Shown here in pieces: positions 1 to 10,907 of a stretch of DNA of 64,000 bases. The position numbers were made by a program, and so were the translations under genes. The notes below the pieces were generated by a model. It had not been told where the DNA came from, did not search any database, and was given only the letters and a program-made list of their open reading frames with translations. The first letter of the stretch is position 1, and each line of letters begins with the position of its first letter. The stretch lies in contig CP012811.1 in the NCBI GenBank assembly GCA_001936135.1, positions 1,798,001-1,862,000 of the forward strand, written 5' to 3'. Source of the stretch: Saccharomycopsis fibuligera x Saccharomycopsis cf. fibuligera (lineage: Eukaryota > Ascomycota > Saccharomycetes > Ascoideales > Saccharomycopsidaceae).

Positions 1-127
1 CAAACAATTTTGAGAAAACATAGTTACTCTTTGAAATAGATTAATTAATGAGCTAATAAAATTAAAAATGTGATATTAAAGTGAGAAACAAGAAACAAGA
101 AATTATTATGTAAAAATCTAAATAGTA

Positions 128-177
<50 letters not shown>

Positions 178-191
178 AAATTAATGAATAA
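1..191. other. Left-edge intergenic, 39-bp poly(A) tract
   Basis: Non-coding sequence beyond the 3' end of the first minus-strand gene. An uninterrupted run of 39 A occupies 137-175, only 16 bp beyond that gene's stop. Nothing else is recognisable. Confidence 0.7.
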
Positions 192-3116
192 TTACCAGAA
201 TATCCATTTTATAATCTTCCATGTAATTGCAACAATCTTAAAAATAACCTTAAAAAAACTAATCACACACCAAATGAAGTATAAAAGTCCTATAATAGAG
301 TATTCAATCAACGTAAATGCGGCTTTGTTTAACGCAAACTCATTTTTGTTGATAATCATTAGTGTACTATTCGTATGAGATAATTTATCATTAATGTTTT
401 TTAAATTGATAGACAATCTCGTATTGATAATAGAGATTAAGCGATCCGAAGTGGATAGTAGCATATCAATTTTGTCTGAATGGTCATTGTGAATCTCGGA
501 TTTTATGCCATTAAGTCTTTCAACTTCCCTAGTTAAGGACTTCAAATATATTGGTAATAGAGTGGAAATCCATTCCACGCCTTTAATAACCTTATCATAC
601 TGTTCCTTGAAACTTGAGACATTATTGCAATGCGGTGACGTCGTAGTAATAGTGTATTCCTTATCGAGCTCAAATAGTCTATCATATTTCTGTTTCTGGG
701 CGGACAAATGATTGTCTATGAGATGCAAATTTGCATTAATAAACTTGAAATCATTGAGCATATTGTGCTTGACGTCAGATTTTCGAGATGATTGACTAGA
801 CCTGCTAGTCCCACTATTAGTCTTTTTGATTTTATTTTCATTATTTAACGCCTCAAAAGCTTGGTCGGGCGATAAGTAATCAATTTTTGGCACAGCAACA
901 ATGCTGTTATTTTCGTTATCATTATCACCAGCCAAAAGCTCCTTATCTTCCGCATGAGCAAATTCTGGCAAAGGCTCAGAAGATTGAGTCATAACCCCTC
1001 TTTTCGATAACGGCTCAATCAAAACCGTTCCCAATATATTAGTACTTTTGTTTCGATTCTCACTGAGAGGCAGCAATGAACTTTCGCTTCTTGGGAAAAC
1101 CAATGCATTCAGAGGCAGATCCTCAAGAGAAAGATAATTGTGGTATAGAGAGTCTCTGGATCTGGCGTTGGAGCTATCACTGCTAGTTATAGCAGTTTCT
1201 CTGCTTTTATTCATCTTGTTAATGAATTTGTTTTTCACAAAGCTCTTATTCTGTGATAATTTTCGTAATTTGCTAGAAACATTATCAAGCTTCGATGATT
1301 CTTTCAAATACGGTGCCTCCTCATCATTGACCATAATTGTTGGCTCCTTTATATCGTTGCCATTCAAAAAACTCACATCTCCTCTGTTAATGTCATCAGG
1401 CATGTCTGAGAAATCACCGGCATGAAAACCCAAAACATTGTCTCCCTCATGGCTTATAGAACTGCTATTGCTAAGAGAACCTCTATGTGGCAGAATTGAT
1501 TTAGCATTTATCAGTGGCATTGGTAGCGGAAAATGATGGCTTGGACCTCCTGATAAATTCGTGCCATAAGTAAGAGGCTCAAAACTAGGATCTGACCCGT
1601 TGTTAAGCTTTTCACTTTTTCTGCCAGAGACAGAGCTTCTATTAAAATGATTTTTTGTAAAAGATTCCAAAAAAGGATTACTACTGTGATTTGCATTCTT
1701 GTAAAAATGAGCACTACTACTGCCACTGCCCCGACGGCGAAGATGGTGATGGTGATGATGATTGTCCTGACGATTATCATCTTGAGTTTTTATATGATCA
1801 TAAAAAATTAGCTGATTTTTAGAGTTCTTTAACAAATACCAATTCCGGACACTCCAGTAAAAATTGTTTGAAAACTCATCAGTATCTATTTCCCATAGAA
1901 ATTTTTTCTTCGAGTTTTTTGAAAACGCAGTCGATGCCATTGGGTGCAAGCTATAAGGCTTTGTTTCTAAGTGGATAGATGTATCCTCATACTTTTTCAT
2001 TGCTTTCCTATTTCTAATAATTTGTAATGGATTCCAACCTAATGTTTCCTCCACAAGCATATCATGATCGAAATCATCATCCATAAAATTTTGATTTAAA
2101 GGATGGATCTTGAAGGGTTGCTGAAATTTTTCCAAGTACATATAGTAGGAGGTTAATGCTGCTTTTGTTCGCTGGGCTCTTATCAAAGTAGCTCTTGAGC
2201 ATACAAGAGGCTTTTTATCGTAAGTATCAAATGCACCTTCTTGCTGCGATAATTCAGTAGGAATTTCATGCTGGTTCTCAATAGGTTGCATATCATTGTA
2301 TTTTTGCTGATGTTCATTTAACCTTCTCATCTTATCGTTGTATTGCTCATTCAATGCCTTGATGTTGTATGTTTTTATCGGATCCAGAGAGCTATAACTT
2401 GGGTCAGCAAAATCTGCCATCAAAGACTTTCTCATGTTTAAAATTAGGTATGATAGCTTTTTCGTCTCTTGGAGAATTTCGGGATTAGTATTGCGTAAAA
2501 TCAGAGCTACTTTATCGTTTTCTGTGGTGAATTGTATAGGGGTTTCTGAGTCAGGCATAGTAGTACCTTGATTCACAGTATTAACACTAGAGATGTCATC
2601 AGTATCCACGCTGTCCAATTTGCTATCGCTGGGGCTGATAGTGTTGCTCAATGAATTAATGCGGACTTTTCCTTGCTGATCTTCTTTACTGGTACCTTTT
2701 CTTGCATTTACAGAAGTTATGGTATCACTCTGAGAATTGATAGGCAGCTCAAGAGATTGCTTCAAGCTAGAGCTCCGTTGGGTGCTTTCTGTCTTTGGAG
2801 ATACTGATATTGAAGCTGATTTGTTCAAGTTAAGTGAATGTTTGCGTGGCTCTTTTCTGTTGCGTTTCTGCAACAACTCATCGCTAGGGTTATTATCATT
2901 GCGAGGCATAAGGGAATTGAAATCAAGCTGGAAGCCAATGCTTTTGCGAAGCTGTGACTTGTTGCTAGAGTACTTTTTTTTTTTGTTGATGGAAGTGTTG
3001 GCATGAAGCCTTGTGGTATTGGTGCTTGTGGTTGTGCTTGTGGACACTTCACGCCTCTGTCGTACCATGGGCTCAGCACTGGCGCTATTATTGTAATTTT
3101 TGCCATTAATACTCAT
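192..3116 (-). CDS. C-terminally membrane-anchored fungal protein, possibly Mtc4-like
   Basis: A 974-residue protein starting at the ATG at 3116. The N-terminal third is Ser/Thr/Asn-rich and looks disordered. The most conserved-looking part is the middle, with GWNPLQIIRNRK followed by a Trp-rich stretch (FLWEIDTDEF, FYWSVRNWYLL). A His run (six His) and Ser-rich linkers come next. The last 40 residues form a strongly hydrophobic segment ending in KIIKWIFW, which predicts a tail anchor or C-terminal transmembrane helix. The region just before it (about 820-920) looks helical. The GWNPLQ..RNRK motif and overall build remind me of the fungal Mtc4 (maintenance of telomere capping 4) group, whose biochemistry is unclear, but I recall that family only loosely. 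It is divergently transcribed from RSM22 across about 620 bp. CTG codons occur in Ser-rich parts, for example near 1071-1120. Confidence 0.75.
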   Translation of the reverse strand: MSINGKNYNNSASAEPMVRQRREVSTSTTTSTNTTRLHANTSINKKKKYSSNKSQLRKSIGFQLDFNSLMPRNDNNPSDELLQKRNRKEPRKHSLNLNKSASISVSPKTESTQRSSSLKQSLELPINSQSDTITSVNARKGTSKEDQQGKVRINSLSNTISPSDSKLDSVDTDDISSVNTVNQGTTMPDSETPIQFTTENDKVALILRNTNPEILQETKKLSYLILNMRKSLMADFADPSYSSLDPIKTYNIKALNEQYNDKMRRLNEHQQKYNDMQPIENQHEIPTELSQQEGAFDTYDKKPLVCSRATLIRAQRTKAALTSYYMYLEKFQQPFKIHPLNQNFMDDDFDHDMLVEETLGWNPLQIIRNRKAMKKYEDTSIHLETKPYSLHPMASTAFSKNSKKKFLWEIDTDEFSNNFYWSVRNWYLLKNSKNQLIFYDHIKTQDDNRQDNHHHHHHLRRRGSGSSSAHFYKNANHSSNPFLESFTKNHFNRSSVSGRKSEKLNNGSDPSFEPLTYGTNLSGGPSHHFPLPMPLINAKSILPHRGSLSNSSSISHEGDNVLGFHAGDFSDMPDDINRGDVSFLNGNDIKEPTIMVNDEEAPYLKESSKLDNVSSKLRKLSQNKSFVKNKFINKMNKSRETAITSSDSSNARSRDSLYHNYLSLEDLPLNALVFPRSESSLLPLSENRNKSTNILGTVLIEPLSKRGVMTQSSEPLPEFAHAEDKELLAGDNDNENNSIVAVPKIDYLSPDQAFEALNNENKIKKTNSGTSRSSQSSRKSDVKHNMLNDFKFINANLHLIDNHLSAQKQKYDRLFELDKEYTITTTSPHCNNVSSFKEQYDKVIKGVEWISTLLPIYLKSLTREVERLNGIKSEIHNDHSDKIDMLLSTSDRLISIINTRLSINLKNINDKLSHTNSTLMIINKNEFALNKAAFTLIEYSIIGLLYFIWCVISFFKVIFKIVAITWKIIKWIFW

Positions 3117-3739
3117 GGTTAGTTATGTCTGCTATTGTGATTTTTAGAAATGTTGATATTACTATTTCATGATTGTGGGTTCTTCAATTTGTTCCAGCAA
3201 AAATTAATGTGTGTCTGGAATTATAGTGAACAGCTTTTGGACGCTAATAGTTTTCAAGAACACTCCGCACATCGCTATCATTCATTTGTTCATTCTTTTC
3301 TTTTACCGCTTTGCCTTTTTTTCCTTTCTGCTTTCTGTTTTTTTTTTTTTTTTCTTGCAGTTTCTCCCACTTTGTATGGTGTGGAAATTACGGATCCTTG
3401 ACAATGCCGGTGCACATTAACGTTAACAAAGGCTCTCGTTATTAGCACTTGATAGCTGACTTGGTTTTAAATACTCAATCTTTATCCATAAAATGAGGTC
3501 AAAGACTAAAGCTTTTGCCTATTTTCTGCAAAACGCTTAATGCCGGTTGACGTCGCATACTGTAATGTACTGCCCATGTCATGACTGCTGAAAACTTTAT
3601 GTAAAATTTTTATTTTTATTTTTTTTTTTTTTTTTTGCAGAAACCGAAAATAAGCGATGAGATGATATAAAGCCAAATCAATGCATGTCTGCCTCATTTC
3701 TCTTTGCAGTACTTTTTTGTCCACACCCACAAAGCAAAC
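3117..3739. promoter_or_regulatory. Divergent promoter region, Mtc4-like gene / RSM22
   Basis: A 620-bp gap between two divergent genes. It contains a 16-bp T run at 3338-3353 and a T-rich tract at 3608-3636. Both are followed by TGCAG and so resemble splice acceptors, but no matching GTATGT donor with a downstream coding exon was found. No gene is visible. Confidence 0.5.
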
Positions 3740-6160
3740 ATGTTGAGAGCTATATCGTTAAAACCAAAATGTATAAGACCTGTCACTAGATCTTTTCATG
3801 CGGTTCCTCGCGCTTTGACTTCCAAATCATTGGAGAATGTCACATCTACCAATAAAGTGAAGAGCATCAACGAGTCCTTGTCAGACTTCAGTCCAGAAGA
3901 CGTTGAGGGATCAACTTTGCCATTCAATATTTTAAAACATAGTGAGACATATGGCCAGTTGGTACGATCTGAACATGAATCTGTTGATGACACTTTCAGC
4001 GAGAGCAAGATCAAAGTCATTGACAGACAAGACTTTATTGCAGGGAACTATTTTGCGGATAATTCTAGAGAAGATGAGTTGAAAACAAGATACTTGCCTG
4101 AGACGCTTGATGGCAAATTCTTAAAATATCAAATACAATTACCCGAAGAAATTGCCAAAGCTATTCACAACAATATCATAGGAGCAAGTTTTAACATCAA
4201 TACCCTTAGAAGAACTGCAGCAAGAATGTTTGTCTCTATGAGTGAAAATGGTCTTCATCAGCCACCACGGACCCAATTCGAAGTTGATGCCTACATTGCA
4301 ACCATATTTTTGCAGAACTATGCATCGGCTCATCAGGTGTTGAGTGAACTCAAATCTAAAATCGAGCAAGATGGTGGGAAATTCAACCCAAAAAAAATTC
4401 TTGATGTTGGGTACGGTCCAGCTACGGGAATGATTGCCTTAAATGAAATTATGGGAAACGATTTTAAACCAGAATTGAAACACGCCAATATCACTGGTGT
4501 TGCTAGAGGGGTTGTTGAAATGAAAGAAAGAGCCAAAATATTGTTAAGTAGACAACTTAATGAAGTACCGTTGGAAAAACTTTCCCCCGAGCAGCAACGT
4601 GAAGTTACCAAAAAGGAAGCTAAGATCGCAAACAATGAGATTGAAGAAGAGCATGAAGATGTTGGTGAAAAGCGCAAAAAATACAAAGGCGAAGACGATT
4701 ATATTGGCCCTGTTGATACTAAAAGAATCAAAACTTGTACTAAGCTCGTGGACTCTGTTCCAGGTAATCAACAATATGACTTAATTATTGTCACCCATCA
4801 ATTATTGAAAGACGCATTTAATTTTCCATTTGGTATTGATGATGCCATAGAATACTATTTACGCTTCTTGCTACCAGGTGGCCATTTAGTGATCTTAGAA
4901 AGAGGTAACCCATTAGGCTTTGAAATAATTGCTCGTGCAAGACAAATTATGATAAGGCCTGAAAATTACTCCAAATACGAATTTGGAAAGATCCCTAGAC
5001 CTTGGATTAGAGGTTCTACAATAAAACCACAAAAACAATATGTTCCAACCGAAGAAGATTTGAAAGTGAAGGAAACGTTGGATAAGAAATTTGGTGCTGT
5101 GGATGAATCTGAATTAGCATTTGAAAAAGATTTAACTGAAGCTTTTGATTTAGAAGAAGTGCCTAAACAAGGACAAGCGCAACCTCCTATCAAATCTGAC
5201 TACTATCTTAAAGTTGTGGCACCATATCCAAATCATTTGAAGTGTCCATTACAAATGCAAAACCCCAGATACTACAACTATTCCAAAGGTTCCAATTTGA
5301 ATTGGTTGAATTTTAGTGCTTCCGTATCTAGACCAAGATTTTCCATTGAATTCAAGAAAGGATCGATATTAGCAGCTAAGTGGGAGAAACCTGGAGATGG
5401 TGTTGCACCCAGAGGACTGGTGGGGGCTGGTAGTGGTAGACCAAATGGAAGAAATTTTGAGAAAGTAAACTTTAACTACCTTATCATGCAAAGAACTAAA
5501 CAAGATAAGCAATCTATATTAGAATTTGAACAAGAAAGAGAAAGAATTAAGAAAGTTACCGAAAAAATTGATGCAGCGGAAGAAGCCAAAAATTTCAAAC
5601 TCAAAGACGAGCTTGTGAAAGCTGAAGTAGAAAAGGCAACTAGTGGCAAAAGCTCAGAATACTGGCCAAGAATCATTCGTTCGCCAATGAAAAGAAAAGG
5701 CCATGTTATCATTCATGTGTTGACATTTGACGGTAACATCGAAAAATGGATTATTCCTCGTTCTATCGGCAAAGATATTTACCATGATGCAAGAAAGGCT
5801 ACCAAGGGTGATAATTGGTGTCATGGCTATAAAACAAGAACCATTTTGTTTGGCAGCAATCATACAAAACATACCAAGACGCAATACGAAAAGTATTATG
5901 AAACGTTTAAAGAATACGAGATGGCAGAAAAGAACCAAGCTAAAAAATTAAAGAAGGAAAATAAGAAAATAGAAAAGAAGGCTAGACAACAGCAAGAAAT
6001 TCAAGAGCTTTATGATATTAATAGTGAACCTCGGGAGTTGGGAAACTCATCTGGGGAATCAAACGCAGCCCTTGAAGACGAAGACGAGGTCTTGGAAGCT
6101 AAAATGGCTAGAAATTTGAGACCATACATTGAGGAGTACGAAAACAAGTTGAAGAAATAG
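3740..6160 (+). CDS. RSM22: Rsm22, mitochondrial small-subunit assembly factor / methyltransferase-like protein
   Basis: An 806-residue protein of the Rsm22/METTL17 family, which helps mature the mitochondrial small ribosomal subunit. I chose the ATG at 3740 because it begins a classic mitochondrial presequence (MLRAISLKPK..., basic and free of acidic residues); an in-frame ATG at 3704 would add 12 residues. A SAM-binding-type motif, LDVGYGPATG, sits near residue 220. It is followed by DLIIVTHQLLKD and LLPGGHLVILERGNPLGFEII, a typical Rossmann methyltransferase order. The C-terminal part has VAPYPNHLKCPLQ, the family's APCPH..CP region, and SPMKRKGHV with ARKATKGDNW. The tail is lysine-rich and coiled. 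The family's Fe-S cysteines are mostly missing here (see findings). It is longer than the roughly 630 residues of S. cerevisiae Rsm22, mainly through charged insertions (residues about 290-340 and the C-terminus). Confidence 0.92.
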   Translation: MLRAISLKPKCIRPVTRSFHAVPRALTSKSLENVTSTNKVKSINESLSDFSPEDVEGSTLPFNILKHSETYGQLVRSEHESVDDTFSESKIKVIDRQDFIAGNYFADNSREDELKTRYLPETLDGKFLKYQIQLPEEIAKAIHNNIIGASFNINTLRRTAARMFVSMSENGLHQPPRTQFEVDAYIATIFLQNYASAHQVLSELKSKIEQDGGKFNPKKILDVGYGPATGMIALNEIMGNDFKPELKHANITGVARGVVEMKERAKILLSRQLNEVPLEKLSPEQQREVTKKEAKIANNEIEEEHEDVGEKRKKYKGEDDYIGPVDTKRIKTCTKLVDSVPGNQQYDLIIVTHQLLKDAFNFPFGIDDAIEYYLRFLLPGGHLVILERGNPLGFEIIARARQIMIRPENYSKYEFGKIPRPWIRGSTIKPQKQYVPTEEDLKVKETLDKKFGAVDESELAFEKDLTEAFDLEEVPKQGQAQPPIKSDYYLKVVAPYPNHLKCPLQMQNPRYYNYSKGSNLNWLNFSASVSRPRFSIEFKKGSILAAKWEKPGDGVAPRGLVGAGSGRPNGRNFEKVNFNYLIMQRTKQDKQSILEFEQERERIKKVTEKIDAAEEAKNFKLKDELVKAEVEKATSGKSSEYWPRIIRSPMKRKGHVIIHVLTFDGNIEKWIIPRSIGKDIYHDARKATKGDNWCHGYKTRTILFGSNHTKHTKTQYEKYYETFKEYEMAEKNQAKKLKKENKKIEKKARQQQEIQELYDINSEPRELGNSSGESNAALEDEDEVLEAKMARNLRPYIEEYENKLKK

Positions 6161-7166
6161 AGGTCGCATACTAATTTTTTCAAAACTCTTTTTATTGTTT
6201 GGTGTTCGTATTATATCATTGCGGCACGATTTTTTTGTTCAATTTATTTTTCTTTACATGCTTTTGTAAATAGGGTTTAGAACTCCATGCTGAAAGATGC
6301 GCTTATATATACATTTGACGAGCTAAATTGTTTAATTTTTTTCATTATGTTTACGACCTTTTAGTTCAATGGTTTTGTCATTCTTGGTGAATTGAGTGAA
6401 AAAATAACACATTGTAAATAGTCAACTTATCAAGCTAAATGGTAAAAAAAATCTGTTAGCATCGAAAGTTTTGCTCTTGAGATTGATATTGGCTGACTTT
6501 AGTAGATCAAGACGGGCTTACGAATGATTAGCGTTGTATCAAATGCTGCACGTAAAATATTTAGATCGTCTTCGTGTGGTCGGAGCCCAATTAATTCAAA
6601 CTATTGGTAACAAACAAAACAAGATGTGGCTGGAACAGCAATGATGAGAACCACTTCCTAATCGGAAATATATTACATTTTACTGTCTCTCTATTTTCTA
6701 TATTAACATTCTACAATTAAGCAGCTATCAAAGTTTGTCACAACTGTTGCTTTGATCAATCTTTGTAATTTCCTGATATGGGCTCGGTCGGTTCCGTCAT
6801 GTCTAATCGGCGTTGTGTCATGCAGACTTCTCGAGGCCCAAAATTTTGGGATAGAAGACTAGCGCACATCAAGGCACGCTGCTGCGGGGAATTTTACCGG
6901 TGCTAAAACGTTTCGAATCTGGTTTAATCAAACAGGCGGGTTTTAATTATCAACGGGGTAATAATTGAATATATCAACTAGAGGCCGCCCTGTAGTTGTT
7001 TAGAGTAAGCGAACAGTTTAGGAAAGGGCAAATAAAAAATTTCCACTAATAGTTTTCTGTGTTTTGGCAAAATAAAGATATTTATAAAATAACGATAAGC
7101 AGTTAAGTACTTTGAATCCTATCAAGAACAAAAGATAATTGACCCTACAATCTCTTTTTTTTCACG
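6161..7166. other. Intergenic, RSM22 3' end to next gene
   Basis: About 1 kb of AT-rich DNA holding the RSM22 3' region and the promoter of the following gene. I see no tRNA, no other RNA gene and no ORF of note. Confidence 0.5.
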
Positions 7167-8490
7167 ATGCCTTATCCACATGATATAACCATGACACAGA
7201 CAGAGAGATCAAGTAACTGTATTTTTGGCGACTCAAATGGTAACAGTAATCGCATTTCGAACTCTTTGTTCCATTTAAACACAACATTGTCTACTAGCCT
7301 GAATCCTCATGAAAGTCACTTAATGACTCCTGAATCAATTCCTTCCATCTTCTCTAAAAAAAGTGACAGTTTAGACGATATTGGTTCCCGCACCAGCACA
7401 AATATCACCAAACAGGTTTCAAGAACTTCTCTATTTAGTGGGCCTTACTTCAAAACAGGCTCAAATATTGCACCACAAAGCAATATTTTGAATCCCAAAC
7501 AACTTGAGCGCAGCAGAGAGTATCAGAATACAGACAGTGTATACTTTGATGGCCCAACAAAATTTATCAAGGTTGGGGGTACTGAAGACTTTTTTTTTAA
7601 AAGCACTCACGAGGATGAAGTAGAATGCATAGATATGGAAGATTATAGAGACGAAACACAGAAAAGAAAAATGCAAACCATAGAAGCAAAATTGCAAAAT
7701 ATCTACCAAAATGAGTTTCTATCAGATTCTGAATCTTCACTCGAATCCTTCTCATATAACCGAAAAAGACACGAAGATAGGTATAGCTATAAGAAAAATG
7801 CCGCGCAAAGGCAAAACAATACTACCGAAGATTCTCGTGTTTACACTACGTCCACCAGGGCTGATTTGCCTATATCGAGAAGCCCGAGTATTGAGCCACC
7901 ATCATCACTAGCTATGCGCTCCTTTAAAACTTTAAAGATCGGCGCCATGAACAATAAACCCCTTCCGAAAGAACCTTCCTCTTCTAAGCACAATAACCTC
8001 CCGAAGCAAAACGCCCAATCACAGCCAAAAAATAGTACTGCTGCTTCTGCTAGCAAAGTACCTGTGATAAAAAAGAAACTTTCTACAAACCTTTTGCGAA
8101 GAACCAAAAGCAACTCCAGTGAACACACCACTACAAGTATCACTACCAGAAACACTACAACCACAAACATAACCACAACCACCTCAACTACAACCAAAGA
8201 AAACCCTACTGTTCTAGGTTCCGCCCCGGGGCTTGCTGCTGGTGTAGGCCACAAATTGCCTAGATGGTCTATGATACAGAATCTCAGACATCTGCCTAGC
8301 AGCGATAAAAAAAGTAGTAGTGTTAGCAGCAGCAACAACAGTACAAGCAACGCAAGTTCTAGCAGTAAAAATGGAGGCGGTAGTAGTAATAGTAGTTTGA
8401 AAAAGGCCAAATTTGAATATAGCTGCAACGATGTCAACCACCACAACGACGACAGCCCCATCATACACACTCATATTCAGAAACGCAACA

Positions 8491-8524
<34 letters not shown>

Positions 8525-8984
8525 TAATAAAAATAATATTGATAATAAAAAGTTTCAAAAGACAGCCATAACCAACATATTTATCTCCAAGAAAGAAATT
8601 CAACAAAAGAAAAGAAAGTCGGCTTTAATTTTGCGGTCAATGTCAGGTTCACCACCAAGACAGCAACTCCAAGGTCAAGAGAAAGAGGCTCCACAGAATA
8701 CACCTATCAGAGGTGATTCAGCCAATGAAGACTATTTGAGCTTTCTGGATAGTCACAGCACATTAGAAGTTTCTAGGACTAATGGTAATATTGCTGAATA
8801 TAGTGGCAGAGCGCTAAGTATACGGAGCTTTAACATCAATAGTGACGCCAGCAGCAGCAAGTTGGGCAGCATATGGCATATTAGCACGGGTATTACAGAG
8901 GAAGGGCCAATGCCAAGACAAGGTCAAGGGCAAGGGCTGAAGACGTTCCTTAAAAAATCTTTTTCTCGGTTACTTAGCAGATAA
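7167..8984 (+). CDS. Unrecognised Ser/Asn/Thr-rich protein
   Basis: A 605-residue protein whose family I do not recognise. The best-structured part is residues about 105-200: YFDGPTKFIKVGG, then an acidic segment and a probable helix (KRKMQTIEAKLQNIYQNEFL). The rest is low complexity: Thr-rich at 320-345, Ser-rich at 375-405 and a 12-residue Asn run at about 443-454 encoded by AAT repeats (8490-8525). Basic, Ser-rich patches such as KKKLSTNLLRRTKSNSS could be kinase sites. The protein ends in a short basic amphipathic stretch (LKTFLKKSFSRLLSR) that could bind membrane or a partner. There is no signal peptide or transmembrane helix. It converges on the next minus-strand gene. Function is unknown; a scaffold or regulatory protein is only a guess from composition. 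Confidence 0.75.
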
Positions 8985-10673
8985 TTAATCCCATGTATTT
9001 TTCTGATTTTGTTTTCAACTTTCACAGAGGGTTCCGTTTTGTGAGTTATTGATCTTTTAATGGGTTTCTTTGAATATTTGTGTTTCATATAGAGTTTTAT
9101 TTGAATAGATTTTAATTTGTCTTTATGTTGCATCAGGGTTTTTGCCCACGAAACCACTCCTTATCCTAAGGAATTTGTGCTTCAATATTTCGCAAATTTT
9201 TGTAATTGCTGGAAATGTCAGTAGTTTTGCAGTGGTCTTTGTCAAAGTGAAACGCCAAGTACTGTTCTGCTTCTCTTCAAAAATTAAAGACAAATTACTT
9301 CATAATTTCTAGGAGTTTATAATTGCTATAGGTATCAATACTGCTCGAGAAAAACATGGACTTTTTCCAGTTTTGAAAACCGTATCAATCCAAAACTAGC
9401 TGTTCAGGCTCAAAATAATTTTTGCAATGTTTGCATCATCAAATCTTTGGGCTGTATTGGATAACAACCCGAAGCATTCAGCAGGTACACAGAAAGAACT
9501 TTGTGAACAAACCTATTGAAACACTCCTAAAAGAAGTTTTTGGTTTTACTCATATAAGCACAAATTTCAAGACAAATTGTGTTGAGTAAAAAGTTTGGTT
9601 CCAAAGGAATGGGCCAAAGTCCATTTCTTATAACCGTTAAATGTAAGCTATTATATGTTATTGAAAAAAATTGATCTGGAAAGAACGTGTTTCTATGCAT
9701 GGCTGTTATTGGCCTTATTTCATGGATATAGTTTTCGGTGTTAACCCATTTTCTCTTGTTTTTGAAATGAAGAGTAATTGAAAATAATGTTTTTATTGAA
9801 AATAATGTTATAACTGAAAGCAACGATATGACTGAGACATGAAAAAAATTGTAAAGCATGTTTAAAAGAAAAACATTCCTCTTCAATGCATAGAAACCAT
9901 GGCTTATTTTATATGCCATGTTTTCGAAGATCGCCACATCCTTGGATTTTCGTATTTTTGCATTTAACATGCATGACGCAGTGAAAGTTGCGACTTAAAC
10001 AAGAGAGATGCCCGATCGCCAGAAATGCGTGTTGGTCTTATTTGTAGTCTATAGACTCCGAGCCTACGAGATCATGATTTCAAGACTTCATTTACTACAG
10101 AAACATTATCACTATGATTAAAGGCCCTTTTCTGGAAAATTGTGTCTCTTTAAAAGCAGAAGAAGAAAAGAATTAGTCATAAGAAAAAAAAGAATATAAT
10201 AAAATAAAACTAAAATTAAGAAATAGGATTGAACAATTGAAGAAAATCAAAATTGAACAGAAACCGTAGCATATCAATTATGAGCTCAGAAAAATAATTA
10301 AAACTATATCTTGAAAACTTAGATTTAATTGAACAAAAGCCAAAAAGTAGAAGTTAAAAAGAGCGGGACTAAAAATAAAAGCAAGCAGTAAAATCCTTAA
10401 CAAAAAACGAAAAGTTGAGAAACGAAAAATGAAAAACAAAAGAGTCAATGTAGTAAGCTGTATGGAAAGTGAAGACCAGCTGTAATATTTAGTAAACAAA
10501 AAGTGATATAGGTTTTAATTTCAAAAAGGCACTGCTGCAGCAACCAAAATATATATACATATATATATATCATATTTTAGCAAGCAACACCGAATTAAGA
10601 TAACAGGCAAAACATCAAATATGGAAAAAAAAACACGAGTGCCAATGTTAAAAATAAATCTATTCTCATCTTT
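8985..10673. other. Convergent intergenic region
   Basis: About 1.7 kb between the 3' ends of two convergent genes. It contains an AT dinucleotide stretch near 10547-10570 and A-rich DNA at 10140-10500. A minus-strand ATG-initiated ORF of 147 codons (9527-9970) has one hydrophobic segment, but its composition and lack of conserved features do not support it as a gene. Confidence 0.5.
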
Positions 10674-10822
10674 CTACTGTAAAGAACGATCTAACTCTCT
10701 TTTTATCTTTTTATTAGTATTACTATTAGTATTACTATTGCCCGATTCCATAATACTAACAGTATCCCCACCATCAAATCCAGACCTGGTGCCGTTATTG
10801 TTATTACTGTTATTGTTGTTGC

Positions 10823-10907
<85 letters not shown>

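Noticed and set aside
3338-3360. Splice acceptor-like T-run plus TTGCAG upstream of RSM22
   Set aside because: No GTATGT donor and branch site pair with a coding first exon was found; the ATG at 3740 already gives a convincing mitochondrial presequence.
9527-9970. 147-codon minus-strand ATG ORF with a hydrophobic stretch
   Set aside because: Chance expectation in 64 kb is not negligible, it lies in AT-rich 3' intergenic DNA, and its residue makeup (Phe, Asn, Lys, Ile) mirrors local base composition.
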